NCBI RefSeq assembly: GCF_028369105.1
Contig: NZ_JAQNDO010000001.1
Location: 8,030,501-8,094,500 of the forward strand
From: Polyangium mundeleinium
GTDB taxonomy: Bacteria > Myxococcota_A > Polyangia > Polyangiales > Polyangiaceae
Direction: 5' to 3'
DNA: 64,000 nt
Made by a program: the position numbers and the translations under genes. Shown in pieces: positions 27,306 through 36,539 of the stretch; within the stretch, counting starts at the first letter, position 1, and each line of letters opens with the position of its first letter. Under the pieces are notes generated by a model, which saw only the letters and a list, made by a program, of their open reading frames with translations, was not told the DNA's origin and did no database searches.

Positions 27306-29000
27306 TCAGCCGCGGCTTTCGCCGAAGTCCTCGGTGGTCCATTCCAGCGCGCCTCGCTCGTTTCGTGCGCGGCGCGCGGCTTCGAGCTTGCGCAGCTCGA
27401 CGCGGCGGATCTTGCCGGAAATGGTCTTGGGCAGCTCGGTGAATTCGAGCCGCCGCACGCGCTTGTAGGGGGCGAGCCGCTCGCGGGCGAACTGCAAGAT
27501 GGCCTGTGCGGTGTCGCGCGTGGGCGGGGTGCCGGGGGAAAGCACTACGAATGCCTTGGGTACGCTCGTGCGTACCGGGTCGGGGCTCGGCACCACGGCG
27601 GCTTCGGCCACGGCCGGGTGCTCGAGGAGCGCGCTTTCGAGCTCGAAGGGGCTGATCCGGTAGTCCGAACTCTTGAACACGTCGTCGCCGCGGCCGACGA
27701 AGGTGTAGAGCCCTGCCGCGTCACGCACGGCTTCGTCGCCCGTGCGGTAGTATCCGCCCGCGGTGACGTCTGCGGTGCGCGCCGCGTCGTCGAGGTAACC
27801 GGCCATGAGCCCCATCGGCCGCGGGTCGAGTGCGAGGGAGATCTCGCCCTCGGCGCTCGCACGCCCCTCGGCGTCGAGCAGGGCGACGGTGTAACCGGGC
27901 AGCGGCCGGCCCATCGTGCCGGGCACCACGGTCATTCCAGGCGTATTGCCGATCTGCGCGGTCGTCTCCGTCTGCCCGTAGCCGTCGCGCACCGTGAGGT
28001 TCCAGGCGCGGCGCACGGCATCGATGATCTCGGGGTTCAGCGGCTCGCCCGCGCTCACGGCCTCCCGCAGCGCCACGGGGTGCGCTGCGAGGTTTTCGAG
28101 GATGAGCATCCGCCACACGGTCGGCGGCGCGCAGAGCGTGTCCACCTTGCACCGCGCGAGCAGGTCGAGCGTGGCGGTGGGCACGAAACGCTTGTAGGCG
28201 TGGACGAGCACCGTGGCGCCGGCGTTCCACGGCGCGAACACGCTCGACCACGCGTGCTTGGCCCAGCCGGGCGAGCTGATGTTCAGGTGCGTGTCCCCCT
28301 CGCGCAGCCCCACCCAGTACATCGTGGACAGGTGCCCGACGGGATAACTCTGGTGGGTGTGCAGCACGAGCTTGGGCTTCGCCGTGGTGCCCGAGGTGAA
28401 GTAGAGCAGCAGCGGGTCGGCCGCGCGCGTGGGCGTGTCGCTCGTGGGCAAGGTGGCGGGCGCGGCGTAGGCGTCCTCGTAGCGCGTCCAGCCCTCGACG
28501 GCCTCGCCCACGGCGATGCGCACCACGTGCGGGCTGGCAGCGCCGAAACGGTCGGCGACGGCCGACTCGGCGATCACGCAGCGCACCTCGCCACGCGCGA
28601 GCCGGTCGGCCACGTCCTCCGCGGTGAGCTGCGTCGTGGCCGGGATGATCACCGCGCCGATCTTTGCGGCGCCGAGCAGCACCTCCCAGAGCGGCAGCAC
28701 GTTGGGGAGCATGACCAGGATGCGCGCGCCGCGTTCGACGCCGAGCCCGTGGAGGAACCGCGCGACGCGCGTGGAGCGCTCGGACAGCTCGGCGAACGTG
28801 GCGGTCGTTTCGGCGCCCGACTCGTCGACGATCCAGAGCGCGCGGCGTGTGTTGCCGCGGGCGTACACGTCGAACCAGTCGGTGGCCCAGTTGAAGTGCT
28901 CGAGCACGGGCCAGGAGAAGCCCGCGCATGCGCGGTCGTGGTCGTCGCGCGTCGCGAGCAGGTGGTCACGGGCGCGGAGGAAGAGGTCCGTGGCGGTCAT
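27306..29000 (-). CDS. AMP-binding acyl-CoA synthetase
   Basis: The 564-residue enzyme belongs to the ANL superfamily. It has the phosphate-binding loop YFTSGTTAKPKLVLHTH, the adenine-binding YGQTETT, the YRTGDE motif with the invariant Asp, and the C-terminal catalytic Lys in KTISGKIRRVEL. It activates a carboxylic acid with ATP to acyl-AMP and then acyl-CoA. Length and the N-terminal ATDWFDVYARGN segment resemble medium-chain (ACSM) and related synthetases, but the substrate cannot be set. ATG 29000 is the start because the upstream frame crosses array C. It is apparently monocistronic. Confidence 0.88.
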   Translation of the reverse strand: MTATDLFLRARDHLLATRDDHDRACAGFSWPVLEHFNWATDWFDVYARGNTRRALWIVDESGAETTATFAELSERSTRVARFLHGLGVERGARILVMLPNVLPLWEVLLGAAKIGAVIIPATTQLTAEDVADRLARGEVRCVIAESAVADRFGAASPHVVRIAVGEAVEGWTRYEDAYAAPATLPTSDTPTRAADPLLLYFTSGTTAKPKLVLHTHQSYPVGHLSTMYWVGLREGDTHLNISSPGWAKHAWSSVFAPWNAGATVLVHAYKRFVPTATLDLLARCKVDTLCAPPTVWRMLILENLAAHPVALREAVSAGEPLNPEIIDAVRRAWNLTVRDGYGQTETTAQIGNTPGMTVVPGTMGRPLPGYTVALLDAEGRASAEGEISLALDPRPMGLMAGYLDDAARTADVTAGGYYRTGDEAVRDAAGLYTFVGRGDDVFKSSDYRISPFELESALLEHPAVAEAAVVPSPDPVRTSVPKAFVVLSPGTPPTRDTAQAILQFARERLAPYKRVRRLEFTELPKTISGKIRRVELRKLEAARRARNERGALEWTTEDFGESRG

Positions 29001-29203
29001 GGCAGCGGCCTGTTGCCAGGAGTATACGACCCGCCCTCCGCGCGCCCAAGGAGGAAGGAGAACCGCGCGGCGGGGCAGACGGCCCCTTTCCCCGCCCCTG
29101 GGTGCCGTGGGGCCCCCATGTCCTCGGCAGCGATGCCCCACGCGACCCGAAGGTCCCTGCGGCGCGCGCGCAAAAAGGTCGCACCACGCGCCTCGCCCGC
29201 GGT

Positions 29204-29375
29204 CGCGGCCATGCAAAACGAGCGCGAGCGCCTGCACGGTCGTCCTTGCATCGACGCGAAGGCGCCCGGGACAGGGGCACAGCGTGGGATGCACCGGCGC
29301 AACGGCGGCCGGGATGCCGTGATCCGCGCGCTTGCGTCCATGCAAGAGCGACGCTCATCAGTGCGGGAGGGACAC
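29204..29375. repeat. Array C: shortened 43-nt periodic array
   Basis: Four units begin at 29204, 29247, 29290 and 29333, exactly 43 nt apart, and match units 1-4 of arrays A and B in order. A degenerate unit may precede at 29161, since CAAAAA at 29171 falls on the 43-nt phase. The array stops within the 3' end of the RCC1 gene that ends at 29358, so units 5-8 are absent and the last unit overlaps coding DNA. Confidence 0.78.
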
Positions 29376-30749
29376 GAACGGGAGATGGATCCCCATCGTG
29401 TCCGGCGTCCTGCCATAGGATCGATTCTTGTCCCCGGTACCAAGCTCCCCGAAGAGACCTGCGCCCCAGCATTTCACCCGCCCTGCATCGGCCCCGCCGA
29501 AGAGGGCGCAGGTATGCGAGGCCCCCACGGTGATCTCCTCGACGGGGCTGTTCGTACCGAGATCGACGAACGGGAGCGCATCGCCAAGGGATTCGCTCAT
29601 GCAACGATCGAGGTCGTCCCCTCCCCCGAGCGCCCCCCATTGATTGATCCCCCAGCACTTCACGCGCGGCGCGGGGCCGTCCCCCTCGACGATCGCGCAG
29701 AACCGGCTCCCGGAGGTCGCCATCGAGACGGCGCGCAGTCCTTTCCCCAGCGAGATCGGCGCGGATACGTCGGGGCAATGGCGATGGCCGAGCCCGCCTC
29801 CGTCGACGAAATCCCAGCAGCGGAGAGCGCCGTCCTCGCCACGCGCGCACGCGCCGCTGGCGCCGCCGACGAGGGCGATGGTGCGGCCTGGAAGCGGTAC
29901 GAGGAGCTCCGTGCCGACGTGGACATTCGGGGCGTTCAAGACCTCCTTTCCGACGACACCGAGGGAACGGACGTGCCCGTCTTCGAATGCGACGCTGAGC
30001 GAGAGGTTTCCCGCCGCCATCGCGAAGGGCCTCGCCTTCGTTCCGAAATCGACGGCTTGCACCGGGACGAAGCGCTCCTTGCCGCCCGGGATCTCCCCGA
30101 AACAACGCACCTCCCGCGTGGCCCCGTCCTCGAGGAGCGCGCACGTGTACTTGACCCCCGCCGCGACGGAGAGGATCGTCCCTTCGCCCATGTCGATTTT
30201 CGGCCAGGCATCTCCGAGCTCTCCCGGAGAATCGCCGCGATTGTCGGCGAGCCCGAGGGCGTGCGCATACCCCCAGCAGGCGAGCCGAGCGGTTCGTTCT
30301 CCGGGAAGAGGGGCCAGCGCCGCGCAGGCGTGCCGCGGTCCAGCGCCGAGGACCGTGGCTCGTTCCCGTGCGCCCTTGCGGCGGCCCAGATCGATGGGCA
30401 CCGCGCGGGAGAGAGCCCCGGGCACGTCCCCCAGATCGAGCTTGTTGCCTTGTCCTGGAACGCCATCCTCGCCGCGCCCCCAGCAGAACACCTCGCCGTC
30501 GCGGAGGAGGCAGGTGATGTGATCACCGGCGACGAGGCGGGATCGGGCGACGGCAAACCCAGGCCGCGGGGGGCTCGGCGCCGCAGAAGGCAAAACGCTC
30601 GGCGACGAAAGGGCCGTGGTTGCCTCGACGTGCGCGGGCGGAGTGGTCGGGACGGGCGTGCCACACGACGAGACCAGAAGAGACAGACACGACAAGACAA
30701 CATCCGGGCGGCAGGCCCGGAGGCCGGCGAATGAAACGTTCTGGCGCAC
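29358..30749 (-). CDS. RCC1-repeat lipoprotein, second copy
   Basis: The 463-residue protein from GTG 30749 has a lipoprotein-like signal ending in LLVSSC (Cys29), a Pro/Ser linker, and RCC1-type blades with CWG motifs (GDHITCLLRDGEVFCWGRG, RVKCWGINQWGALGGGDD, SHTCALFGGADAGRVKCWG). Blades are more degenerate than in the protein at 25384, one having CWDF in place of CWG. A longer frame reaching 30983 has no credible N-terminus. The gene is divergent from the GST gene. Its last 18 bp overlap array C. Confidence 0.78.
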   Translation of the reverse strand: MRQNVSFAGLRACRPDVVLSCLSLLVSSCGTPVPTTPPAHVEATTALSSPSVLPSAAPSPPRPGFAVARSRLVAGDHITCLLRDGEVFCWGRGEDGVPGQGNKLDLGDVPGALSRAVPIDLGRRKGARERATVLGAGPRHACAALAPLPGERTARLACWGYAHALGLADNRGDSPGELGDAWPKIDMGEGTILSVAAGVKYTCALLEDGATREVRCFGEIPGGKERFVPVQAVDFGTKARPFAMAAGNLSLSVAFEDGHVRSLGVVGKEVLNAPNVHVGTELLVPLPGRTIALVGGASGACARGEDGALRCWDFVDGGGLGHRHCPDVSAPISLGKGLRAVSMATSGSRFCAIVEGDGPAPRVKCWGINQWGALGGGDDLDRCMSESLGDALPFVDLGTNSPVEEITVGASHTCALFGGADAGRVKCWGAGLFGELGTGDKNRSYGRTPDTMGIHLPFVSLPH

Positions 30750-30981
30750 GCCCCTCGATACCTCAGCGCCAAACCGGTCGTCAACGTGGCGCTCGGTTCG
30801 TCCCACGGGCTCGGCAGGTCGATGCGCGCGCGTTGTGCGCGATCGTGATCTGCGCCATGCTCGCCGCGGCAGGGAGTCGAGCGCGCCCCGTCCCCTCGAA
30901 CTGTCGTCGAAGGATCGCCCGTCTGCATGCGTGTCGAATCCGGCCTTCCTCGTTCGTCGTGAAGGTGCAAGGAGACATCCC

Positions 30982-31641
30982 ATGACCCTCGATTTCTACT
31001 TCCATCCCTTCTCGTCCTACTGCCAGAAGGCGCTGATCGCGCTGTACGAGAACGACATCCCCTTCACGCCCCAGGTGCTGAACGGCCCCGACAGCCCGGC
31101 CGGGCAGGCGCTCGCGGCGATCTGGCCGCTCAAGCGTTTTCCGGTCCTCGTCGACGGCGACCGCACGATCTTCGAGGCCACCTGCATCATCGAATACCTC
31201 GGCCTCTACCACCCCGGCCCCGTGCGCCTGATCCCCGAAGACCCGAAGGCGGCGCTGGAGGTGCGGATGATGGACCGCTTCTTCGACAACTACATTTCCA
31301 CGCCGCAGCAGAAGGTCGTGGCCGATGCCTTGCGCCCCGCGGCCGACCGCGATCCCTATGGCGTGAAAGAAGCACGCGCGATGCTCGACGCCTCCTACGC
31401 ATGGCTGGACAAGACGATGGCGGAACGCGAATGGGCCGCGGGCGACCCCTTCAGCCTGGCCGACTGCGCCGCCGCGCCGTTCCTGTTTTATGCGGACTGG
31501 ACCCATCCGATCGGCGAACGTTTTCCTCGCGTGACCGCGTACCGGCAGCGGCTGCTCCAGCGGCCGTCGTTCGCGCGGGCCGTGGACGAAGCCCGGCCCT
31601 ATCGGAAGTTCTTTCCGCTGGGCGCGCCGGATCGGGATTAA
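30982..31641 (+). CDS. Glutathione S-transferase family protein
   Basis: The 219-residue protein has an N-terminal thioredoxin-like domain (residues 1-80: FYFHPFSSYCQKALIALYEN, then the cis-Pro loop KRFPVLVDGD and the EATCIIEYL glutathione-contact segment) and an all-helical C-terminal domain (about 90-205) with FSLADCAAAPFLFYAD, the N-capping box region. A conserved Ser is present near residues 11-12 as possible catalytic residue. It would conjugate or bind glutathione. AAGGAG lies 8 bp ahead of ATG 30982. Gram-negative bacterial relatives are common; its substrate is unknown. Confidence 0.9.
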   Translation: MTLDFYFHPFSSYCQKALIALYENDIPFTPQVLNGPDSPAGQALAAIWPLKRFPVLVDGDRTIFEATCIIEYLGLYHPGPVRLIPEDPKAALEVRMMDRFFDNYISTPQQKVVADALRPAADRDPYGVKEARAMLDASYAWLDKTMAEREWAAGDPFSLADCAAAPFLFYADWTHPIGERFPRVTAYRQRLLQRPSFARAVDEARPYRKFFPLGAPDRD

Positions 31642-31767
31642 AAGGCCGCCGTGCGCGGGGGGTTCTCCGGACGCGGGCGCGCGGCGGCCTGCGGAGCGCC
31701 CCGGAGGAAGCGGAAATCCTGGTTTCTTTTCCATGGATGCAGGGAGGGGACGATGTAGAAGGGCGCC

Positions 31768-32223
31768 ATGCACGCGACGTCCTCGTCCACCTTCCACGGC
31801 ATCGTCGTTTCGGCCTTGCTCCTCGCTGCGGCGGGGTGCGGCGCGTCGCGCTCGGGCGGTGCGATCGACGTGGAGCTCGCTGCTCCGACGCAGCCATCAA
31901 AACCGGCGGAGCCGCCGCCCGAGCCTGCTCCGCTGCCGCTGGAGAAGGGGCGCTGCCCAGCGCCGCACACGTGCTCCTTCGAGCTCGAAGGGCTGACCAG
32001 CCGGCTCCTCGGTCGCAAGGCCGACGACGTCGAGAGCGTCTCGCTGGCGGGCCAGGTGGCGAAGGTGGAGGACGCGATCCCGGTGCCGGCGGAGGCCCTC
32101 CTGCCGATGCTCGACGGTCACCTCGCGGAGGTCGCCGACGACCGATTCGGCATCGACGTGCCGCTCGAGATCCATTTCCGCGATGGCAGCCGCGCGCAGG
32201 GACGTTGCGGCTCGGGGGCATGA
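31768..32223 (+). CDS. Small lipoprotein of unknown function
   Basis: The 151-residue protein has a lipoprotein signal (lipobox AAGC, Cys24), a Pro-rich linker and a C-terminal domain with two cysteines (KGRCPAPHTCSFELEG). The stop TGA 32221-32223 overlaps the ATG of the next reading frame, which appears to be frameshifted. The two could once have been one unit of expression. No family recognised. Confidence 0.6.
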   Translation: MHATSSSTFHGIVVSALLLAAAGCGASRSGGAIDVELAAPTQPSKPAEPPPEPAPLPLEKGRCPAPHTCSFELEGLTSRLLGRKADDVESVSLAGQVAKVEDAIPVPAEALLPMLDGHLAEVADDRFGIDVPLEIHFRDGSRAQGRCGSGA

Positions 32224-32622
32224 CGTTGCGCATGCGCGTGGAGGAGGTCCTGCGCAACGTCGCCAAGGGCCCGGTCGCGCTGCCGGGGGACACGCCAGAG
32301 GCGCCGGCCAAGATGCCGCGATCTGTGGGTCGTTGGCGGCGACGCGTCTCCGCGCCTCCGCGGCGTCGCCGCGACGATCCAGGACGTCGACTGGGTGCTC
32401 GTGGCGGATGACGTCTCGCATCAGGCTCGTTGCCCCGATGGCAGCACCGCCTCCCTCTCCCAGCTACGCGCCCGGGTGTACGATCGCCGCACGGGAATCG
32501 TCCTCGCCGAGCGCGTCTTCGCGTCCCCCGATCCCGCTGCTGGATGCGAGGCCAGGATGGGCATGCGCAACGCCGAGCCCGGCGCCCGCTGGGCCTGGGA
32601 CGAGCTGCGCCTCCGTCGCTGA
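32220..32622 (+). pseudogene. Frameshifted gene of unknown function
   Basis: An ATG at 32220 overlaps the stop of the preceding lipoprotein gene (ATGA) and starts a plausible frame, MTLRMRVEEVLRNVAKGPVA. Near 32310-32325 this frame turns into Arg-rich low-quality sequence, while the next frame over becomes good: RDLWVVGGDASPRLRGVAAT continuing through DVDWVLVADDVS and CPDGSTASLSQLRARVYDRR to a stop at 32622. One extra base in that interval would join them into a protein of about 134 residues. It is either a genuine frameshift mutation or a sequencing error. The joined product has two or three Cys and resembles no family I know. Confidence 0.55.
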
Positions 32623-32674
32623 GCCGCGGCGTCTTGCGGCGCTTGTACACCCGGGCGCGATCGTCCGGGGACGC

Positions 32675-34930
32675 TCAGCGCGGGCCGCCCAGCTCCTTGA
32701 CGAAGAACCGGCGCACGTCGTCCTTGTAATACTGGAACGCCTGCCCCTCGGGGGAATGTGGTTGTCCCGGCATGACGAGCAGTTCGAAGTGTTTGCCTTC
32801 GCGAATCAGGGCCTCGGCCATGCGCATCGTCGTGGAGAACGACGCGTTCACGTCGCTCGTGCCATGCATCATCCTGAGTGCACCGCGCAGGTTTCGCGCG
32901 AGCGACACGTTGGACCCAGCCTCGTAGCCGACTTTATTTTCGCTCACGAGACCCAGATTCGGCTCCATGATGACCGCCTCCTCCTCCAGGGCCCCGGGCG
33001 CCCCGGCATAGCCTGCCTTGAACAGCTCCGGCGCGGTCAGCATGCCGCGAAGCGCGAAGTAGCCGCCCCAGGAGTGGCCGTAGATCCCGACGCGGCTCAT
33101 ATCCATGTAGGGCCGCGTGGCGGCCGCCTGCTGCAGCCCGGCGACGTGATCGGGGATCTCGGTCTGACCCACGCGCCCATAGTTCGCGTCTTGAAACGCC
33201 TTGCTTCGCCCCGGTGTGCCGCGCGCGTCGAGCACCATGACGACGAACCCCATCTGCGCCAGCGAATTCGCCCACCGCGCCTCCTCCGTTCCCACGAAGC
33301 TCCAGGGCACGACCGAAATCCACGGGCCGGCGTAGATCATGTCGAGGACCGGGTAACGCTTCTTCGGATCGAAGTCCCACGGCTTGTAGAGCACGCCATA
33401 CAGCCGGGTCGCGCCATCGGCCGCCAGGACCGTGAGGGGCTCCGGCGGCGAAGGAGGCAACTCCGCGAGCGCGCTCGTGTCCGCCTCGGCGTAGCGGAAC
33501 GGAGCCCCGCCGTCGGTCGAACCCACGTCCCATACCCGCGGCTCTACGCGCGTGGAATGACCATCGGTGTAGTAACGCCCCGACGGCGCGAGGGTGATCC
33601 GGTGGATGCCCATCTCGGGCGAGAGCCGCTTCAGGTCGCCTCCGGCGAGGCTCGCGCGATAGAGCAATCGGTCATAAGGAGCCGCGCTCTCGGCAGAGGC
33701 AAGCAGAAAGATCGCGTCTGCCTTGGGAGCGACGCCGACCACTTGATGTACGGGAAACGAGCCCTGGGTGACCTGGCGTTCGAGCTTTCCCGCGTAATCG
33801 TACAGATAGACGTGGCGAAAGCCGTCGCGCTCGGACATCCACAGGAAGCGCTTGTTGTCCTCGAGCGGAGTGACCTGCAGCGACCACCCGTTCTCCGCAA
33901 AGTCGAGCGCACCGACGAAGCTCTCCGGTCGGTCCTCACGCAGCACGAGGCGGGTCTTGCCGGCCTTTGCCTCCACCGCCGAGAGCTCCAGCCGCTTGCC
34001 ATCGCGGGACAGATGAAGCACCAACGCTTCGCTGCCATCGGGGCGCCAGCCCGAAAACCAATCGTAGGTCTCCCCGGGCGCGGGCGGAACCTGCGTCACG
34101 CGGCGGGCCGCAGGCTCGACCACGTAAAGCTCGGACCGCATCAAGGGCGTCCCGACCTTGGAGTACGGCACCATCTTCACGCGCTCGACGCCTGTCGAGT
34201 AATCGACGATCGGAATCTTGTGGACCCCGCGCCTGTCATTGCGCCAAACCACGAGGAACCGACCGTCGGGAGACCACGCCCGCGCGGGGATCTGCCATTC
34301 GTAATTCTCTTCCCCGCTCCGCTCCAGCAGCGTGCCCCCATCGCTGCCGACCACGGCGAACCCAGATCCGCGCTGGACCGCGCTGGTTCGGCCATCGGGA
34401 GACAGGTGATGGCTCGCGGACAGCATCCCCACGGCGCGATCGGTCGGGGCGAGGGCCACGACGCGGCGATCGGAGAGCCCGAGCGCGAACGGCCTCTCCT
34501 GAAACTGGAAGACGATCCTGTGCTGATCGGGAGCGCGCCCGGGGTCGAGCACGAATCCGAGGTTGTCCGGTAGCTCTACCTTCTGCCCGATCACCTGCGA
34601 GAGCTGGGCCTGCAATGCGTCGCTCGCGAGGACGGGTACCATCGTCCGCTGCTGCGCGTCGACCAGGACCCACGTCCCGCGATGCGGACCGACCGCGGAC
34701 CAGTACACGAACTGGTCGCGATCGGGGAGCCATCGCGGCGCGACGAGGTTGTCTCGAATGCGCTCGATGAAGCGGTAATACTTCTCGGAGACATCGAGCC
34801 GCGCTTGCAAGGGATCGCCTTGGGCAGGCGCCGTCGCCTTAGGCTGCGTCGCCGTCGCCTTAGGCTGCGTCGCCGTCGCCTTAGGCTGGCAGCCGAGCAC
34901 CAAGAACACGAACACGACGAGTTGTCTCAT
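32675..34930 (-). CDS. S9 family peptidase (prolyl oligopeptidase / DPP4-like), lipoprotein
   Basis: The 751-residue protein has a lipoprotein signal (LVLGC, Cys14), three QPKATAT repeats as a tether, an N-terminal beta-propeller (about 60-490, with DPP4-N-like segments such as WSPDGRFLVVW) and a C-terminal alpha/beta-hydrolase domain. The catalytic triad is visible: Ser620 in YGHSWGGYFALRG, Asp693 in HGTSDVNASFS and His725 in GQPHSPEG. It should cleave short peptides in the envelope. The start ATG 34930 overlaps the stop of the upstream regulator gene by 4 bp, so both are on one transcript. Confidence 0.92.
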   Translation of the reverse strand: MRQLVVFVFLVLGCQPKATATQPKATATQPKATAPAQGDPLQARLDVSEKYYRFIERIRDNLVAPRWLPDRDQFVYWSAVGPHRGTWVLVDAQQRTMVPVLASDALQAQLSQVIGQKVELPDNLGFVLDPGRAPDQHRIVFQFQERPFALGLSDRRVVALAPTDRAVGMLSASHHLSPDGRTSAVQRGSGFAVVGSDGGTLLERSGEENYEWQIPARAWSPDGRFLVVWRNDRRGVHKIPIVDYSTGVERVKMVPYSKVGTPLMRSELYVVEPAARRVTQVPPAPGETYDWFSGWRPDGSEALVLHLSRDGKRLELSAVEAKAGKTRLVLREDRPESFVGALDFAENGWSLQVTPLEDNKRFLWMSERDGFRHVYLYDYAGKLERQVTQGSFPVHQVVGVAPKADAIFLLASAESAAPYDRLLYRASLAGGDLKRLSPEMGIHRITLAPSGRYYTDGHSTRVEPRVWDVGSTDGGAPFRYAEADTSALAELPPSPPEPLTVLAADGATRLYGVLYKPWDFDPKKRYPVLDMIYAGPWISVVPWSFVGTEEARWANSLAQMGFVVMVLDARGTPGRSKAFQDANYGRVGQTEIPDHVAGLQQAAATRPYMDMSRVGIYGHSWGGYFALRGMLTAPELFKAGYAGAPGALEEEAVIMEPNLGLVSENKVGYEAGSNVSLARNLRGALRMMHGTSDVNASFSTTMRMAEALIREGKHFELLVMPGQPHSPEGQAFQYYKDDVRRFFVKELGGPR

Positions 34931-36321
34931 GGCACGACACTCCAGGGGGACGTGGGCGATTCGTCGAGCAGCTTCACCAGGATGGCGAGGCCCCGCTCGA
35001 GCTCGCTGCATGATTTCGCCGCGGCGAGCGACACCCGAATGGCATTGGGCGCGCTGCCTGCGCGGGCCGCGAACAGGTGCGCCGGCCCGATGAGCACGTT
35101 CCGCGCGGCAGCCTGCTCGATCAACTCCATCGCCCGCCGGTGATCCGGGATCCTCATCCAGAGGAAATACGCGGTGGGATGAGCGAGATACGGATGTCCC
35201 TTCAACATCGACGCTGCGATCGTTTGACGGGCGGCGGCCTCCCTGCGCCGCGCGTCTCGGATGGCTGCTGCCGTGCCGTCCTCGATCCATTGCGTCGCGA
35301 TCTCGGCCAGCAAGGGCGAACCTGACCACGCTGTCGCTGCGGCGGCGCTCTCGAGGAGGGGTCGAGCCTCGGTCGGTGAACGAATGAAGCCGACACGGAG
35401 AGCAGGCATCGTCGCCTTCGACAGGCTCCCGATGTAGTACGTCGTCTCCGGGGCGAGCGCGGCGAGCGGCGGCGGCGCGTCGGAGACGAGCGGAGCGAGC
35501 GCGCCGTTTTCGAGGATCGTGACCCCGTACTCGCGGCAGATCGTCACGATCGCCCGACGCCGATCGAGCGGCATGATCGACGTGGTCGGATTGTGGTTTG
35601 TCGGCGTGCAATAAAGCACTTTGGCCCTGCTCGATCGGCATGCCTGCACGAGCGCATCGGGGACGAGCCCAGCCTCGTCGACCTCGACCGGATGCGTCGG
35701 CAGCCGGAGCCACTGCGCGGCGCTGAGCGCTCCGGGATAGGTGAGCTCCTCGACCAGCACGCCGGTCGTCGTCGCGAGCGCCGACAACAAGATCGCGGTG
35801 GCGTGCTGCGCACCGCTGCAGACCGTGATCTCCTCGGGGGACGCGACGACGCCGGTCGACCCGAGCCAGCGCGCGCCTGCGGCCCGTTGCGCCGCGGTGC
35901 CGCCATGCGACTGGTAGCCGCTGAGCACGCCGAGGTCCGCGCGCGAGCTCAGGTTCGCGAGCGCGGCAGCGAGCGCGCAGTGTCCGAAATCGCCGGACAT
36001 GATCGGCGCGGCGGTCGGGCCGAGATCGATTCGATCCCGGTCGAGCATGGGCGAGTACGCATCAGGAGCCGTGAGACCGTTCACGAACGTGCCGCTTCCG
36101 ACCTGGCTCCGAACGAGCCCGCGGCGCTCCGCTTCCGCGTACGCGCGGGTGATGGTTCCCAGCGACGCCCCGACCGCGTTCGCGAGGTCGCGGTGCGTGG
36201 GAAGTCGGTCTCCAGCGCGCAGCTTGCCGGCGCTGATGTCGGCCGCGAGCGCGTCGACGATCGCCGCGTACAGCGGCGCGCTGGAGCGCTTCAGGCGTGG
36301 TTTCCAGGCATGACTGCGCAT
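34927..36321 (-). CDS. MocR-type regulator (GntR HTH + aminotransferase domain)
   Basis: The 464-residue protein has an N-terminal GntR winged helix (about residues 12-82, with LRAGDRLPTHRDLANAVGAS and RAYAEAERRGLV) and a fold-type I aminotransferase domain (about 110-455) with the PLP-binding Lys302 in YIGSLSKATMPALRVGF and the substrate-pocket YCTPTNHNPTT. MocR proteins bind PLP and control vitamin B6 or amino-acid metabolism rather than acting as enzymes. It is the first gene of a two-gene transcript with the S9 peptidase. An inverted repeat at 36328-36361 just upstream suggests autoregulation. Confidence 0.93.
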   Translation of the reverse strand: MRSHAWKPRLKRSSAPLYAAIVDALAADISAGKLRAGDRLPTHRDLANAVGASLGTITRAYAEAERRGLVRSQVGSGTFVNGLTAPDAYSPMLDRDRIDLGPTAAPIMSGDFGHCALAAALANLSSRADLGVLSGYQSHGGTAAQRAAGARWLGSTGVVASPEEITVCSGAQHATAILLSALATTTGVLVEELTYPGALSAAQWLRLPTHPVEVDEAGLVPDALVQACRSSRAKVLYCTPTNHNPTTSIMPLDRRRAIVTICREYGVTILENGALAPLVSDAPPPLAALAPETTYYIGSLSKATMPALRVGFIRSPTEARPLLESAAAATAWSGSPLLAEIATQWIEDGTAAAIRDARRREAAARQTIAASMLKGHPYLAHPTAYFLWMRIPDHRRAMELIEQAAARNVLIGPAHLFAARAGSAPNAIRVSLAAAKSCSELERGLAILVKLLDESPTSPWSVVP

Positions 36322-36327
36322 CGGATG

Positions 36328-36361
36328 TGTACTAGTCTACGCCAAGAAGTGTCATAGTACA
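36328..36361. promoter_or_regulatory. Inverted repeat upstream of the MocR gene, likely operator
   Basis: TGTACTA (36328-36334) and its exact complement TAGTACA (36355-36361) are separated by 20 bp, about two and a half helical turns centre to centre. They lie 7-40 bp upstream of the regulator start codon in a locally AT-richer region. MocR and GntR regulators typically bind such sites to control their own gene. Confidence 0.55.
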
Positions 36362-36539
36362 ATCCTCTTCGTCCCGTACCGAGGGCCAGCGATGGTTCCG
36401 CACGCCGACGACACCACAGCCGCCGCGCGGGCGGCGCATCCTTTGCCCGCGGGTATCTTGACGCTCCCGCCAAAAACTAGCGCCCTTTCCGCGCCCCCGG
36501 CTACGCTCACCTCGCCCCTTCCTGGGCACGGGTGACCCC

